Source: Diplodia intermedia (lineage: Eukaryota; Ascomycota; Dothideomycetes; Botryosphaeriales; Botryosphaeriaceae). From it: 64,000 bases of DNA. The stretch spans positions 62,001 to 126,000 of the forward strand of contig JAKEKT010000078.1 in NCBI GenBank assembly GCA_021495925.1. The letters are read 5' to 3'. Positions 11,011-23,517 of the stretch are shown one piece after another (within the stretch, counting starts at the first letter, position 1; each line of letters begins with the position of its first letter). The position numbers were made by a program, and so were the translations under genes. The notes under the pieces are model-generated. The model did no database searches. It had not been told where the DNA came from and saw only the letters and a program-made list of their open reading frames with translations.

Positions 11011-12391
11011 GTTGACTGATTCTTGTGGTTCCGTTGTAGAAAGGAAAGGAATTAAGATATGGGCGTGTGTGAAGGGAGAAGTTTGTAGATTGTTGAGTGA
11101 GACGGACGGGATTTCTACAGCACATATTTATCCTACACATGAGGTCAAAAACTTAGGAGTGCTTATGCTCCGCCTCAAGGCATTCTTTGCTATCTTCCTT
11201 TTTGTGGAGTGTCGCAGATGTCTGCGCCTCTTTTGGCTGGCTTAGCGGTAACCGCATTCGCATTCGTAGGCGGGTTCGCAAATGGTCGCTCGCATTCTCT
11301 TACCCGAACCGTTGATTGGTTCAGGCTCGAAGCTCAGACCATGCTCACCACGACGGGTCGGGGACTTTTAACCCAGCCACATTGATTCAGCTTTCAGAAG
11401 TCGAAGGATGCGACGTACGCGTGTTGATCCCACATAGGTCCTGTGATGCTTGGTGAGTCCGCTGCAGACAACGTCAAGTAAACAATACGGCACAGCCCCA
11501 TTCCTCCTACCATGCATTCAATAGCACATTCGACGTCGATCTGAATTGATGCCATCTGTTGTAAGCGTTTGAATATTCCCTTTTGAAGTATTCGCGACCC
11601 GAAAAGAGCGGGGGCGGTTGGCAATGGTCCTATCCACAGAGGCACATCGTCCAAGGCAAACCCACAACTACACTTTCACCAAGCCATCTCACATCAAGTC
11701 AAGTAGCCTCAGCTGTACAGCCTCAACCAAGCTTGGATACCCCAATTTTGATGCTACCGAAGGCAGGCTAAGGCCACAAACATCTACGTATAAGTGCTCC
11801 TGTGCTCACCCATCCACGCACCAAACGAACCGGTTCTGTACTGCTTTCTCGGATGTGGTTCAAATTGTAAAAGAACACTGCAAGGTCTGTTTCGTGCTTT
11901 TTCCAACGGCATCAAGCTGATCCGACCTTTTAAGCAAAAAGGGTAGCGAGGCTTTTGCTTAGACCCGTAGGATGTCTCTTTTCGACACTCCGAGTCCCGC
12001 GCGAAAAGCGGCGGATCAACGTAACGCCAGGCGTTTGTAAGCACTTCGGCCTTTCGCGACTAAAGGCACTCACACGACTGGTGTTGAAACCGGCTCGGCT
12101 TAGCACGTGTTCCGAGTAACTTCGTCCGCTCTCCGCGTGTTGGGTACCCGGCAAGAATGGCGTGCCTGGTTCACGGGCTCCGGGGCATCAATCCGCAGAC
12201 CACCACGCTGCATTAATAATGTGGAATGACGCGAAGGAAGTACGACGCCTGGTCAGAGTATTACGCAGCTAAACAAAGTACATATAAGGCCGGGTGCTCA
12301 CGTTCAACTGGATTTTGGACCAACTGCACCACTCTTTACTGGCATCTACAAACCTCCAAAGGCATCTTCCAACTCAACCGATTCCTCAAAC
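11011..12391. other. Divergent intergenic region (RTA1 gene / NmrA-like gene)
   Basis: 1.38 kb holding the promoters of both flanking genes. Short ORFs only. No RNA gene, repeat or clear binding-site cluster recognised. Confidence 0.4.
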
Positions 12392-13479
12392 ATGGTCAAC
12401 GTTGCTGTTCCCGGGGGCCTGGGAAATGTCGGAAGGACCATCGTCGACGTCTTGAAGACCAACCCCAAGTATCATGTCGTCGTTCTTTCCCGAAAGGTAC
12501 GGATCTCCTTGTGTCTGATAGATGGCGGGAGGCTGATATAAACCGAGACAGGCTGGCGACGATGCGGAGAAAGTCGACTACGACAACGTAGACTCCCTGA
12601 AGCAGGCGCTCGAGAGCAACAAGATTGAAGTGGTTGTCTCGGCACTGATGGTGGCGGACGAAGTGTCGTCGCAGTCTCAGATCAACCTCATCAAGGCTGC
12701 TGACAGGTCCTCGACGACGACGAGGTTTGTCGCCAGCGAGTACGGCGTGCCCTACGGCACCGAGTAAGTTGCGGCCCTAGTATCTTCAGAAGCCGAGAAG
12801 CTGACCGTGCGCCAGGGAGGTGGCCCTACTGCCTCACCTGAAGTTCCGGCTCGATGCGCTTGCTGAGCTCCGGAAGACTGGCCTCGAATGGACCCGGTTC
12901 CAGAACGGCTTCTTCCTGGACTACTTTGCGTTGCCACACATCAAAAGCTACCAGATTCCAATAGCGCCGGTCCTGGACGTCGCGAACAAGGTGGCGGCGA
13001 TCCCTGGTGACGGAAACACGCCTGTGGCTTTCACGTACACATTCGATGTGGCCAAGTTCGTGGTTGCGGCACTCGACCTTCCGAAATGGGACAGCGAGTA
13101 TCTGATTGTTGGCGACAAGCTGACGTGGAATGAATTCCTAAAGCTTGCAGAAGAGGTTCGGGGTACGCATTCCTTTTGACTCCCGACAGCCTCGCTCTGG
13201 AGCTTCTGACTGACTGGACGAGTAGGCTCCAAGTTCGAGGTCAGCTACGATGATCTCGACAAGCTCAAGGCTCATCAGATCACCGAACTTCCCAACCACG
13301 TCGCCGGTTATGCCATCTTCCCCAAGGAGAGATTGCAAGTGTTGCACGCGGCTTTTGGGGTCGCTTTCGCATCGGGCAAGTTCGACTTGCCGATTGAAAA
13401 GGCCTTGAACCAGCAGTTCCCGGAGATCAAGCCCATCAAGGCGAGGCAATTGTTGGAGCAGGCCTGGAAGGGTAAATAG
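12392..13479 (+). CDS. NmrA-like / isoflavone reductase-like NAD(P)-binding protein
   Basis: Four exons (12392-12496, 12552-12763, 12816-13162, 13226-13479) with introns of 52-63 nt; 305 aa. It starts MVNVAVPGGLGNVGRTIVDVL, a dinucleotide-binding GGxGxxG motif. It continues with VVVLSRK, VVVSALMVADE, RFVASEYGVPYGTE and LEWTRFQNGFFLDYF. The segments FVASEYG and TRFQNGFF are characteristic of the NmrA/PCBER branch of atypical SDRs. These proteins either sense NAD(P) or reduce aromatic or isoflavone-like substrates; which applies here is unknown. All four splice junctions restore frame. The RTA1 gene is divergent and a PLP enzyme follows on the same strand 265 bp downstream. Confidence 0.9.
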
Positions 13480-13744
13480 AGGTCTGATGGCATGCTAAGG
13501 TTTGGTGGTTGAAGTGACGGGTACGTAGAAATTGAATGATGTGTTTTTCCATCGATGCCTCTGGTCGTGAGAACGAAGATGTCGACGCATCGGCAAAACA
13601 GAGGATGAAAGCGGAAGGCGTCGGCGCGTGAGCAAACAGACCGGTCGTCTCGCATAGGGCGCGCGGCGAAAGTGGGCGACATCACCAATTGCGCAATTGC
13701 GCGGTAAGTCCACTTCCTCAATTCTCTGCCCCGTGTCCCCCACC

Positions 13745-14998
13745 ATGGCTGACGTTTCCAGGTGCATGCCGCTGTCGCGGGAGTCGGTCGCGGTCGCGCA
13801 CCAGGCCATCAAGCCCCACGTCCACCGCACGCCCGTGCTCACCTGCACCACCCTCTCGCACTTCGCCTCCACCCCGCAGACCGAGCATGACCTACAAGGC
13901 ACCGAGCACGCGGGCCAGACGCCCGCCCGTCCCAAGATCAACCTCTTCTTCAAGTGTGAGAACCAGCAGCGCGTCGGCGCCTTCAAGGCCCGCGGCGCAT
14001 TCCACGCCCTGTCGCGCCTGACCGACTATGAGCTCAGCAAAGGCGTCGTGACGCACAGCTCCGGTATGCCTCCAAACCCGCTGCCATTCCTCCCCGACGA
14101 CCCTGCTCGCTGACCCGCTGCAGGCAACCATGCTGCTGCCCTCGCCCTCGCCGCCAAGACCCGCGGCGTCAAGGCCTACATCGTCATGCCGACCATCAGC
14201 ACTCCCTCCAAGATCGCCGCCACCCAGGGCCACGGCGCCGAAGTCGTCTTCAGCGGCTCCACCTCCCAGGAGCGCGAGGCCGTCGTGCAGGACCTCATTG
14301 CCCGCACCGGCGCCATCCTCGTCCCTCCCTACGACCATCCGGACATTGTCTTGGGCCAGGGCACCGCCGCCCTGGAGTTCGAGCAGCAGGTCAAGGACCT
14401 GATTGCAGACAAAGCGACACTGAGCGTGCGGGATACGGATGCCCTGGACGCCGTCATCACGCCCTGCGGCGGCGGCGGCTTGCTTTCCGGCACTGCCACC
14501 GCCTTGAGTGGCACCGGCATCCGCGTCTTTGGCGCCGAGCCATCCTTCCAGGGCGCCGACGATGCGCGCAGAGGCCTGAAAGAAGGCAAGCGCATCACGA
14601 CCGTCAAGTCGCTCACCATCGCCGACGGCGTGAGGACCCCAGTGGGAGAAATCCCCTGGTCCGTCATCAGCGACAAGAGTAAGGTGAAGGGCATCTTCGC
14701 CGTGACCGAGGGCCAGATCAAGGCCGCCATGCGCCTTCTCATGGAGCGCATGAAGGTCTTCGTAGAACCGACTGCTGCCCTGGGACTGGCCGTCTGCCTC
14801 TACAACGAGGAATTCAGGCGTCTGGTTGAGCAGGAGGCTGGAGAGAAGGGGTGGAATGTTGGCATCGTGCTCAGCGGAGGCAATACTACCATGGAGGCCA
14901 TTGGCAAGCTCTTCGCTGCCCCTGAGCCTGAAGCGGAGAGAGCAGAGAGCGTTGTAGGCAAAGACGGAGAGCGCAAGGCCGAAAACATTGCCGGATAG
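13745..14998 (+). CDS. Serine racemase / threonine dehydratase-like PLP enzyme (fold type II)
   Basis: Exons 13745-14063 and 14124-14998, intron 60 nt; 397 aa. Residues 68-85 contain FFKCENQQRVGAFKARGA, with Lys81 as the Schiff-base lysine. SSGNHAAALALAA follows across the splice (phosphate/substrate loop). The PLP-phosphate tetraglycine loop is CGGGGL at 221-226. FVEPTAALGLA and IVLSGGNTT complete the signature of the serine racemase/biodegradative threonine dehydratase group. There is no C-terminal ACT regulatory domain, which argues against the biosynthetic Ilv1 type. The enzyme would racemise or deaminate L-Ser/L-Thr, or possibly act on hydroxyaspartate. The ATG at 13745 gives MADVSRCMPL. 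Confidence 0.92.
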
Positions 14999-15237
14999 AG
15001 AATAGAGGCCACAGCAGGGGATAGAAGTTTTGAGTCCGAGCCCCCGGAGCACCGTCAGGACACTACGTCCTCCTTGCGTGGGTAGCTGAAGCATACATCC
15101 GGACGTAGATGTGAATATGTCTAGACGTAGGGATGTCCGACCACATTTACATAGGCAGCAGAATCCTCAAGACAGACGTGGGTCGTCATTTCTTTTGCAA
15201 CCCGCGCCGCAGAGCATACATTCGGCGTAGATGCCCC

Positions 15238-16161
15238 TCACTGCAGCCTTCCGCATAGCACCACGTCCTCACCTAAAGGACACCACTTGACTTCCTTCAA
15301 CCTGGCAGCCGCCACCGGTGTGCCGTCTCCATCCACCCTCCTCGGTGGCGACACCACCACACCGCCCTGACCCAACCAAGTGGGCGCGATAGTGACGATG
15401 ACCGAGTCCACCAACCGCACGTTCTGCGGCTCCAGCAACTTGTTGATCACGCCCGCCCCTCCCTCGACCATGACGCTCTCGATCCCCTCCGCCGCCAGCC
15501 GACCCAGCACACGGCTCCACTCCATCCTCCCATCCTCGCCGGTCGCGACCTCCAAGACCCTCCCCCCGCACCCCTCCAGCACCGCCCTCCTCTCCGGCCC
15601 CACCTCCGCCGCCCTCCCCTCCGCCACGACGACCCACGGCGCCCTCCCCCTTCCCTCCCCCGCCAACCTCAGCACCTTCGCCATCGGCGCGTCCTTCCCG
15701 CCGCCGCCGCCGCCCCAGTCCCACCGCCCCCTCGGATCCACCACCACCGGCCTCGGCTGCCCGCTCAACGGCTGCCCGTCGTCGTCGGTCCCTCCTCCGT
15801 ACCCGCCCGCGCCCTCGATGCGGCAGTTCAGCGAGGGATCGTCCGCGACCGCCGTGCCCGCACCGACGAGGATGGCTTGGTGCCGCGAGCGCAGGTGGTG
15901 CGTCATGGCCTTGGACGCCGGGCCCGACAGCGCCGTCTGCGTGCCCGGCGCGAGGGAGAGGGCGCTGTCGAGGGAAGTGGCGAAGGTGAGGGTCACGAAG
16001 GGGCGGTTGGGAGGAGAAGGAGAAGGATAAGAAGAAGGATAAGGTTTCGTTGTTGGTGGGAGATACGGTTCTATTGCCGCGGCGTCGGAGGCCGGGAAGT
16101 GCAAGGCGTCCCGGACTTTTTGGGGAGGGCCGGATGCGGCGGTGGGCGGCGGCGGCGGCAT
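15238..16161 (-). CDS. rib7: 2,5-diamino-6-ribosylamino-4(3H)-pyrimidinone 5'-phosphate reductase
   Basis: Intronless, 307 aa. This enzyme catalyses the NADPH-dependent ribose reduction step of fungal riboflavin synthesis. The family core is clear: RPFVTLTFATSLDSALSL, ALSGPASKAMTHHLRSRHQAI, LVGAGTAVADDPSLNCR, and near the end ESVMVEGGAGVINKLL and IAPTWLGQGG. An insertion between residues about 125 and 175 is rich in Gly, Asp and Trp (WDWGGGGGGKD) and lengthens the protein beyond the yeast one. The proline-rich N-terminus begins at the only ATG upstream of the core. Third codon positions are very GC-rich, so several antisense frames also stay open. Confidence 0.95.
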   Translation of the reverse strand: MPPPPPTAASGPPQKVRDALHFPASDAAAIEPYLPPTTKPYPSSYPSPSPPNRPFVTLTFATSLDSALSLAPGTQTALSGPASKAMTHHLRSRHQAILVGAGTAVADDPSLNCRIEGAGGYGGGTDDDGQPLSGQPRPVVVDPRGRWDWGGGGGGKDAPMAKVLRLAGEGRGRAPWVVVAEGRAAEVGPERRAVLEGCGGRVLEVATGEDGRMEWSRVLGRLAAEGIESVMVEGGAGVINKLLEPQNVRLVDSVIVTIAPTWLGQGGVVVSPPRRVDGDGTPVAAARLKEVKWCPLGEDVVLCGRLQ

Positions 16162-17699
16162 TGTCGAGTGCTCGCTTCTTTTCTCGGCTTCCTTTTTTTT
16201 TTCCGTGTTTTTCTTCTCCTTGGATAGGTCGGTGGGGATGGATAGTCTGAGGGGATGATTGTTGACTGAACGAATGGTGGTGTGGTGTCGGTGCAGGGAT
16301 CGGCGGAATATGCATCGACCACGTTCGCTCGTTAAATGAAAATCATCAGAGCGCCATCACGCTTGGAGCTTTCGCGGCAAACCTAGCAGACATGTGAGTC
16401 GGACCCGGGAATCCGAACACTCCCGCGTACGTCACCACTCACTCGATGGCGGTCGCCCGATCAACCGACTATTTACGTCTTCCGAAGTTGGGAGCCTGGC
16501 ATCCCGTGGCGCGGGCGCGAAAAGTGGCTGGGGCAACGCAAGGGACGACTTGTGACTGTGGGGGCAATCCTTGAGAATTAAGCGTTACAAAACCGACGCG
16601 GCCGAGTCAGCAAGGGACCTCTTAAGGCTGAAGAATGCGCGTGCTTCTGTGGGGACGGACATGCGTTGCTCTTGCTCGAAGTAGCTTAAATCCAGCCTTA
16701 CAACCACCGATGCTCCTTTGAGAAGCGATCGCTGCCTGTTTGCTTCCACCCGTCCAAGTCACACCACATTTGGAAGCATACATTTGCCGCGGGGAACAGC
16801 ATCTCTGGCGCCGTCTTGCCGCCATTGGCACTGTTTAAACCGAGGAAGAGCAAACGGATTCGGAGGAAGGGCTACGGCGACGCATGCGAGAAGACTCGTA
16901 CACAGTAGTGATCGCAATCAAACTACGCCCAACTTCAAACACAGCAAGGCAAGAGCTGCCGTCCCTGACGTACACGTCAGGGTCTGTCCCGCCCGGCAGC
17001 CTCGGCTTCACTAGCCACCAGCCCGTCGCATCGATAGTCATCAACGGCCACCAGCGTCGCAGCCGTGTGGGACCACCGCAAAATGCCGCTCCCCACGTGC
17101 CACCTGCTCCTCCTTTTCGCTCCAAACCCAACATCAACTGGTCGTCCCGGTCCCGCTCGGTTCGGACGGCACGTCCGCGGGAAGCTTAACGCCTGCCTTC
17201 ATCTTACCGCCGCTCCTCTTGGCCGCCTTCCTCGGCGCCCATCACCATCACTCGCACTTCGAAGTCGACGGAAGCCAGGGATATCAAGCATCGCGAATTA
17301 CCTATGCCAAAAGAAAAGCTACTACGAAATTTGACCAGAGGGAATTTCGAGGAGAACCGACGGACATTCATCATGGCTAGATTATACAAAGGAGACACCG
17401 GCCTGGTTCGACTATACGCCCCGTTTTTTTCCAACGTGTATGAGATAACTCGACAGCAGGTCCGGGCCAGCCAGCACGTTACGTGTAACAAGCAAGAGCC
17501 CCTGAGATATGCCAGAAATGAGAAAAACCAAAACAGAACGAGGAAGCAGCAATGAAAACACCCAACACGCCTAGATTCCTCCCTAGGGGCTGCTTTGAAT
17601 TGCACATGGCCGTGCATGTACCAGTGCCTGGGATCTTGGACATTGGCACTGCTTCCGAAAAATCTTCGAAATTGCGGGTATCGATTTGAATGTTGTCGT
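16162..17699. other. Intergenic region upstream of rib7 and downstream of chitin synthase
   Basis: 1.5 kb. A T-rich run (about 16188-16200) lies just upstream of the rib7 start. Small ORFs only, none with a recognisable motif. Confidence 0.4.
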
Positions 17700-20600
17700 C
17701 TATCTCCTGGCGAAGCAGCACAGGATACCGGTCTTGCCCAGGAACCACAGGCAGCCGAAGAAACGAATCAAGGCCATGAAGGCCGTCGTCCACAGCAGGG
17801 CCTGGAAGAAGCGCGCCGTACGTTGGGAGGCACCAGACTAGGGAACATGTTAGCTGTTGATCCATTGTATCCGCTGCGCATTTCATGCTTACCGTGAAAC
17901 CAAACTTGTCGAAGTTGTCGCTGGTGATGACAACAGCAAGAAGAGCGTTGGAGAAAATCCAAGCAGTCGTCAAGTGAGTTCTGAAAGACTTGTACGAGTC
18001 GTCAAGCGTCTTGGCAGTGTCTTCAACCTCGGCCACGAACGGCTGCAGAGCGCGCTTCACCGTCTGCTCGAACTGGCTGTCGATATCCGCCTGAGAAACA
18101 TCCGGCTCCTCGATGACCGTGTGCTTTCCGTCGTCGGACTTGTCCGTCTTGGCAGATGGCAGAGCCTCAGCCTTGTCGGAACCCTTGGTACCCCACGAAA
18201 CGTCGTGCCAGTTGGAGAAGGCGTAGACGTTCAGGATGTTGATGTAAGAGGAAGCAATCAGCAAGTACTGCGGGAACGACGTGAACATGTGCCACGGGTC
18301 CAAGTACATGAACGAGGCAATGTAGTAAAGACCGAAGGTAGCCGCCAGCGCAATGATAATGATACCAACACCGTCCGACGAGAAGAACGACGCAGCGAAG
18401 GCAGACGCTGAGCTCGTGTCAAGACCCTGCGAAGTCGGGCTCGTGAACGCTTGGACAACCAGGTACATGGACAAAATGACAATGTACAGCTGAATGATGC
18501 CGAAGACGCAGAACGACACGACGTACGAGTAACGCGAACCCTTGGGACGGTTACCGAGCGCGAGAATGAACTGCAGGAGAAGGAATGCCAGGTACGCGTA
18601 CTTGAGGACCGTGTTGAAGATGGGCGTGACCGTGTTGCCGAAAGGCCAGGCGTTCTTCTGCTGGCCGGAACTTGAGTCTTCGGCAGACTGGGGAATACCG
18701 ACCAAGTCCATGATGACGGTGGTAGTAAGCCAGTAGGAAGCCAGGGCAAACCAGGTAACGAAGAGGGTCGCGAAGTTGTAGACGAGCTGGATGTGCAGGA
18801 AGATCATGCGGAGGAAGTTGTGGCCGGACTTGTACATACGGCTGAAGTGCATCAACGCGTAAATACTGGCGGCAAACGAACCGTTAAGCCAACGACGACG
18901 TTGACCGATGAATTCGGGTGCACCTTCGGGCACATCCGTTTCACCCTTGGAGGCCTTGACGTAGGTAAGATGCCACTTTGAGCCGGCCTTGGCGACCAGT
19001 TCGAAACAGAGAATACGATCCTCGGCCAAGAACATGTTCTTCTTGAAAATGTTCATACCCTCGATACCCTTCTTGCCGAGAATCTTGGACAGCGTGTGGT
19101 CACCGTGGAAGTACTGCTCAAGCGGACGACCCATGATAGCACGGAAACGGTAAGCCGAGAAAGCACCAGGCAACACAGAGACGTAACCGAACGAGGACTC
19201 CAGCGGCTTGTCGAGAATGTTACTGATCTTGTACTCGAAGTTTTGCGCGGCGACCAGCGGGTTGACAAGGTTCTTCCAACCCTTACCCAACATGGCGTGA
19301 ATTTCACCACAAGCACCACCAAGATCCTTGTCGTTGTAGAATGCCTCCCACAGGGCGAGCAGGGACTTGGGGCCAGGCTTGGTACCGGCATCGATAAGGA
19401 TGACGACTTCGGGGTTTAGGATGCGGCCAAAAGCAGTGAAGAGCCAACGGTGGGAGTTGATCTTCTTCGTGTTCTTCTGCTTCAAACAGAACATCATCTG
19501 GACAGGGGGGAGGGTGCTGGAGCTGTCATCGTGGGGGCGGATCAGCTGCTGATTCGGGGTAACAGACAGCTGGGTAGTGTATTCGAACTAGAAAGCGTCA
19601 GTTCTCTCGGTTCTTTGTTTCAAGTGCCAATGCTACTCACAACGTGTGCAGTCGTCTCCTTTCCGTCAATGTCCCTCTTCATGACACCGTCCTGGTAGAT
19701 ACCGATGGTCGCGAGCACATCGAGCGTGCCCTTGTCGCAAGGATCGATACCATCGAAGACCAAGCACACGACGATCTTCTGCCACGCAGGGCCACCCTTG
19801 TTCCAGAACTCGGACTTCTTCAAGTTGACGATGTCACGAATGTTCTGCATAACACCATGCAGAGTTCTCGCAGTCAGGACCTTGTCTTCGTTGTAGTAGG
19901 TAACAGCAATCAGCAGCTCGGTGTGACGGTTGTACATGGCCGGACGCAAATTGTAACCGTTCTTCAGCGTGAAATCGTTGGGGTCGCAGGTAGCGGCCGT
20001 GTCTGGACGCGCGTTAGAAGTTGGGGGCCAGGAGAAAGCGGAATTGGGGTGGGCGTACAGCGCATGTGAGTGAACTCCTCACTGCCGCTCTCAAGGTCAT
20101 TGCGGTACTTGGCCTGGATGGCATTTTGGATGGCCGAAGGGACAGGATAATCGGCACTCAGGACGGCACCCTGAACGAGGCGAACCTTACGCGTGGCGGC
20201 ACGCTTCAGGCCGCCGGCACCGCCGGGCTGCTGGCGCTGACGCCAGGCCTCGGTGGAGCTCGTCTCGCTCCTGCTGTAGGGCGAGGGGGCGCGGTTCTGG
20301 TCTACACCGAACTCCTGCGCGGCATCGGTGCCGCCGTAGACATCGTCGGCCGCATTGTAGCCGGCTTGGTTGTAGCCATAGGGCGTGCCGGAGGTGGACC
20401 CGTCGGCGTAGGTTTCAGTCAGGCTGTAAGCCGACACAGGACGCGGCGGGGCTTGCATATGGCCGTCGTGCGTCGGGTCGTCGAAGGGGCCTGCGAGGCG
20501 GTCAGAACGGGACTGCTGCGGGTCGGGGGTGTCGGGGTGAGATGGGTTACCTTCTCTCGCGCCGGTGGGGTTGGGGTGCAGCAGAGAATCGCCCTCGTAG

Positions 20601-20740
20601 GCAGCGTCGGGCTTGAGGAGTTAGCAGAAGGAGAGACTAAGGGTCAGATGGTGTGGACAAACATGGTCACCCGGACGCGACATGTCATTTAGATGGTGGC
20701 TGTCGCCGTAGCCATTACCCCCTGCCTGGTGGTAGCTCAT
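17700..20740 (-). CDS. chsB: Class III chitin synthase
   Basis: Five exons: 20740-20663, 20611-20059, 20002-19641, 19587-17893 and 17837-17700; 941 aa. It polymerises UDP-GlcNAc into chitin at the plasma membrane. The N-terminal ~200 residues are low complexity. The CS1 region begins NLRPAMYNRHTELLIAVTYY. Catalytic motifs are AEDR (about 518-521) and QRRRW (560-564). Several membrane spans follow, and the chain ends in a hydrophobic tail (TAFMALIRFFGCLWFLGKTG). The sequence matches the class III group (Neurospora chs-1, Aspergillus chsB), which is restricted to filamentous fungi and needed for hyphal growth. Intron 1 uses a GTTTGT donor; an alternative GTGACC donor would shift the frame. The other introns are 53-56 nt. 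Confidence 0.95.
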
Positions 20741-22599
20741 GATGTGCGTGCGCGCTTGAGAAAGGGAGACGCGCGGGGATGATCTTTGTGTGATGAGGAG
20801 AGGAGCGAGCTTTTTAATAGGGAGGCAGAGGTTAGGGAGAGATTTTGGGCCGGGATCAGCGCGACTCGGGCGTTGTGGAGAAGGGCAGAGGAGGAGGCGG
20901 GCTGTAGCGACTGCAGGCTCGTTTCAAGCGCACGCTTGTCAGGCAACCAGGGCAACACCGCTCCTCAGATGCAGCTGGGGCTGTCGCGCGGAACAGGGAA
21001 CCAGAGACACTCTCTCTGGGCGCGCACGCCACCGCCGCCGTTCTTTAATGCTTTTCTGCCGCCGCCAGCGCCCGCGTTGCTGCAGCAGTGGGCGCATGCC
21101 TTTGTCTCCAAGAATAGCACACCCTGCGCGCATGGATCGGTGAGGTGCGTAAACACTGTCACCCTTAACTTCCAGAAGGACGCACTGGCCGCTCGCCTCT
21201 CTCCTTTTCCGCTTCCAGCGTATCGATACCGCGCCCGCCCGAGCGCGCGTGGCTGAGCACCCGGCGGACGCGCTGCCAGCGAACCACACCGCAGCGCCTC
21301 CCCTGTGTCCTGTCCTGCGCCGCCGTCGCCGTCGCCGTCGTCGCCCGCCCCGGCCGGCGGCCTTCTCTCGCGCCTGCATGGCCGCGCGCTCCACTCCAGC
21401 GCGCTGCGCGGTCGCTGGGGCGAGCGTGGCCGCTCTGATTGCGAAGACCTGCGGTGGGGAGCGGAGCCTCTGGCTCGTGTCTGTGAAGTAGCACCAGCGT
21501 CAATCAGCTTACGCTGCAGCCCCTGCGAGCCTGCCCGCAATTTCATCTCGACAAATACGATCCAGCTCGGCCATTCCGCTTCGGCGACGCTGCAAATCCC
21601 ACCGCTTGAACCCTCTCTCCCTTGCCCGCTGGCCGACCTGTCCCCGCCATTGGCCTTCTCCTCATCACTAGCGTTTCGGGCCTGCGGTAGCCCTATCGTA
21701 TCCGGGAGCGGGCGCCTATCCTCGCAACGCCGTGATAAGGCAGAGCTGCCGCTGCCCTCTGCGCTCTCATCAATCTGCAACTGCTCGCCGCGACGTCGCG
21801 TTCAGTACGGCGGTGAGCCCGCAGTACGTACAGTCAGCATTGTGGCTGAACTCCAGCCACGGCGGGTACTTGGTAGGCGCAGCCCGATCCTCTTCAGATC
21901 CTTCCAACCCACCTCGCGCGCCCAAGGCCCCGCCTGGACACTTGGATGTATGTACACGCCGGAAAGATGCACCCGAATGCTCTCTCCCTTTTCAGGACAG
22001 CCGCTTGTCTCTTCAGGAGAGTGCTTCAACTGCCGAACTGCACTCGAAACGTCCAATCCACCGTCCACTATTCCTTTGCACCGTCGTCCAATGCGGCAAC
22101 GCACGTCACCGCAGCACAGTGCGCCGGCTGGCCTTTCTTTTAAACATCCCGCGCAGGGCTTGCCGTCTGCAAAGCTCGGGTATCAGGGTCCAGGCGTTCG
22201 AGCCGCCGTTTGAATCTGGGCTGTAGCCTGCCAGCTTCCGCATTGAGCCCAATAATCTGCAGCAGGCGACGCCCTGCGCGCGTTGTGCTGAGACTGGTCT
22301 CTCCGGCGCCCTGCATCGGGGATCATTCAAAAATAGTTGCGCATCGGCAGTTGAAGCTTTCATTTTAGAAGCATTCAGATCATCATCTTCACTTCCCAAA
22401 GGAGCTCCCCTTCTTCAAGCGCACTTCGACTTTCCCCTTTTAGGCCATGTCCATGCCGTCCGTGCTATATCTACTTCTTGCCGAGCACTTACTCCTTGCT
22501 GGCTTACCTTGCCGACAGTTAAATAGGTGTACATTCCCTGACCGTGTCACTGAGCGCTGACTCTTGCTTTGACAGAACCACTGTCTATCTCAGCACACT
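20741..22599. other. Long shared upstream region of chitin synthase and DUF218 gene
   Basis: 1.86 kb between divergent starts. The half next to the chitin synthase is GC-rich and full of chance ORFs in all frames; none has a family motif. A long leader with upstream ORFs for the chitin synthase is possible but not proven. Confidence 0.4.
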
Positions 22600-23517
22600 A
22601 TGGCATCCATCAGTCAGCAGCCATTGTACACACACCTCGTAGTGGTGGCATGCCATGCCCACTTCCTTGGTGATCCTGAGGCCGCCCAATGCGATGTGTA
22701 CTCGCCGAGACAATGGAACCTACAAGCATTTCAGCAACCGCGTGGACATAAGCCCGGCGAGCACGAGACGTTTCTCGACCACATCCAAGCGGGACTAAAT
22801 GCATTTTCGTTCGGCGCAAACAAGGACAAAAGCATCTTGATATTTTCTGGAGGCTTCACGGCAAATTCCATTCGCCTCAGCGAGGCTCGCAGTTACTTCA
22901 ATGCAGCCGTAGCTCTAACCAAACTTCGCAGCCGTTCTGGTTCTTGTGAGAGTCTGCTTGGCTCAAGGATTTTCCTGGAAGAATATGCCACCGACAGCTA
23001 CCAGAATTTGCTCTTCTCTGTCCTGTGCTTCAAAAAGGCTGTGGGCAGGTATCCTGAAACCATTCAGATCATCACGCATGCATTCAAATCTGAGAGGTTT
23101 TTGGTAAGTCAGCGAACACAGTTCAGAAAGAAACTTTCTGATACTTGTTAGACGTCTCACGCAAAAGCAATTTGTTGGCCGTCAGACCGTATTAGGGTGC
23201 AAGGTATTGATCCAGTCATGTCTGGTAAATCAACCTTCGCGCAATCAAGCTGGAATCTAACTGACACACACGTAGAAGAAGAATACGATGATACAAAAAA
23301 TGGTGAACGACTACGAGGCTTCCTCCCATGGACGCAGGATATGTATGGAGCACATGGGCCATTGAAACAGAAGCGCATTAGACGAGGCTGGCAAGAAACA
23401 ACCCTCGACGTGTTGAGCGCTGGATTCGAACAAGAAGTTGGGGAGCTTCTAAGATACGATGGTGGAGAAGAGGGTCGAACACCATACCATGGTGATCTAC
23501 CCTGGTGTCGAGTATGA
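22600..23517 (+). CDS. DUF218 domain protein (YdcF-like)
   Basis: Exons 22600-23103, 23152-23224 and 23276-23517; 272 aa. The DUF218 pattern is evident: LVVVACHAHFLGDP (start of the fold), then LDHIQAGLNAF, ILIFSGGFT with SEARSYF (the glycine-rich loop and E-A-R), EEYATDSYQNLLFSV, and IITHAFKSERFL. The C-terminal fungal extension GERLRGFLPWTQDMYGAHGPL is typical of eukaryotic homologues. The second intron (51 nt) is a multiple of three and has no stop, so retention would add 17 residues. It is called an intron because it carries GTAAAT, CTAAC and TAG signals. DUF218 proteins in bacteria bind SAM or act in envelope metabolism; the role in fungi is unknown. Confidence 0.85.

Noticed and set aside
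13892..15094. 400-codon minus-strand open frame
   Set aside because: Antisense to the PLP enzyme gene, whose motifs and splice fit are clear; the frame is open because third positions are GC-rich.
15269..16315. 348-codon frame overlapping rib7
   Set aside because: Shifted frame on the same strand with Arg/Gly-rich nonsense composition; rib7 is certain.
21305..22213. 302-codon plus-strand frame in the chitin synthase upstream region
   Set aside because: No ATG-supported start with family homology, composition like GC-rich noise, several equal frames on both strands.
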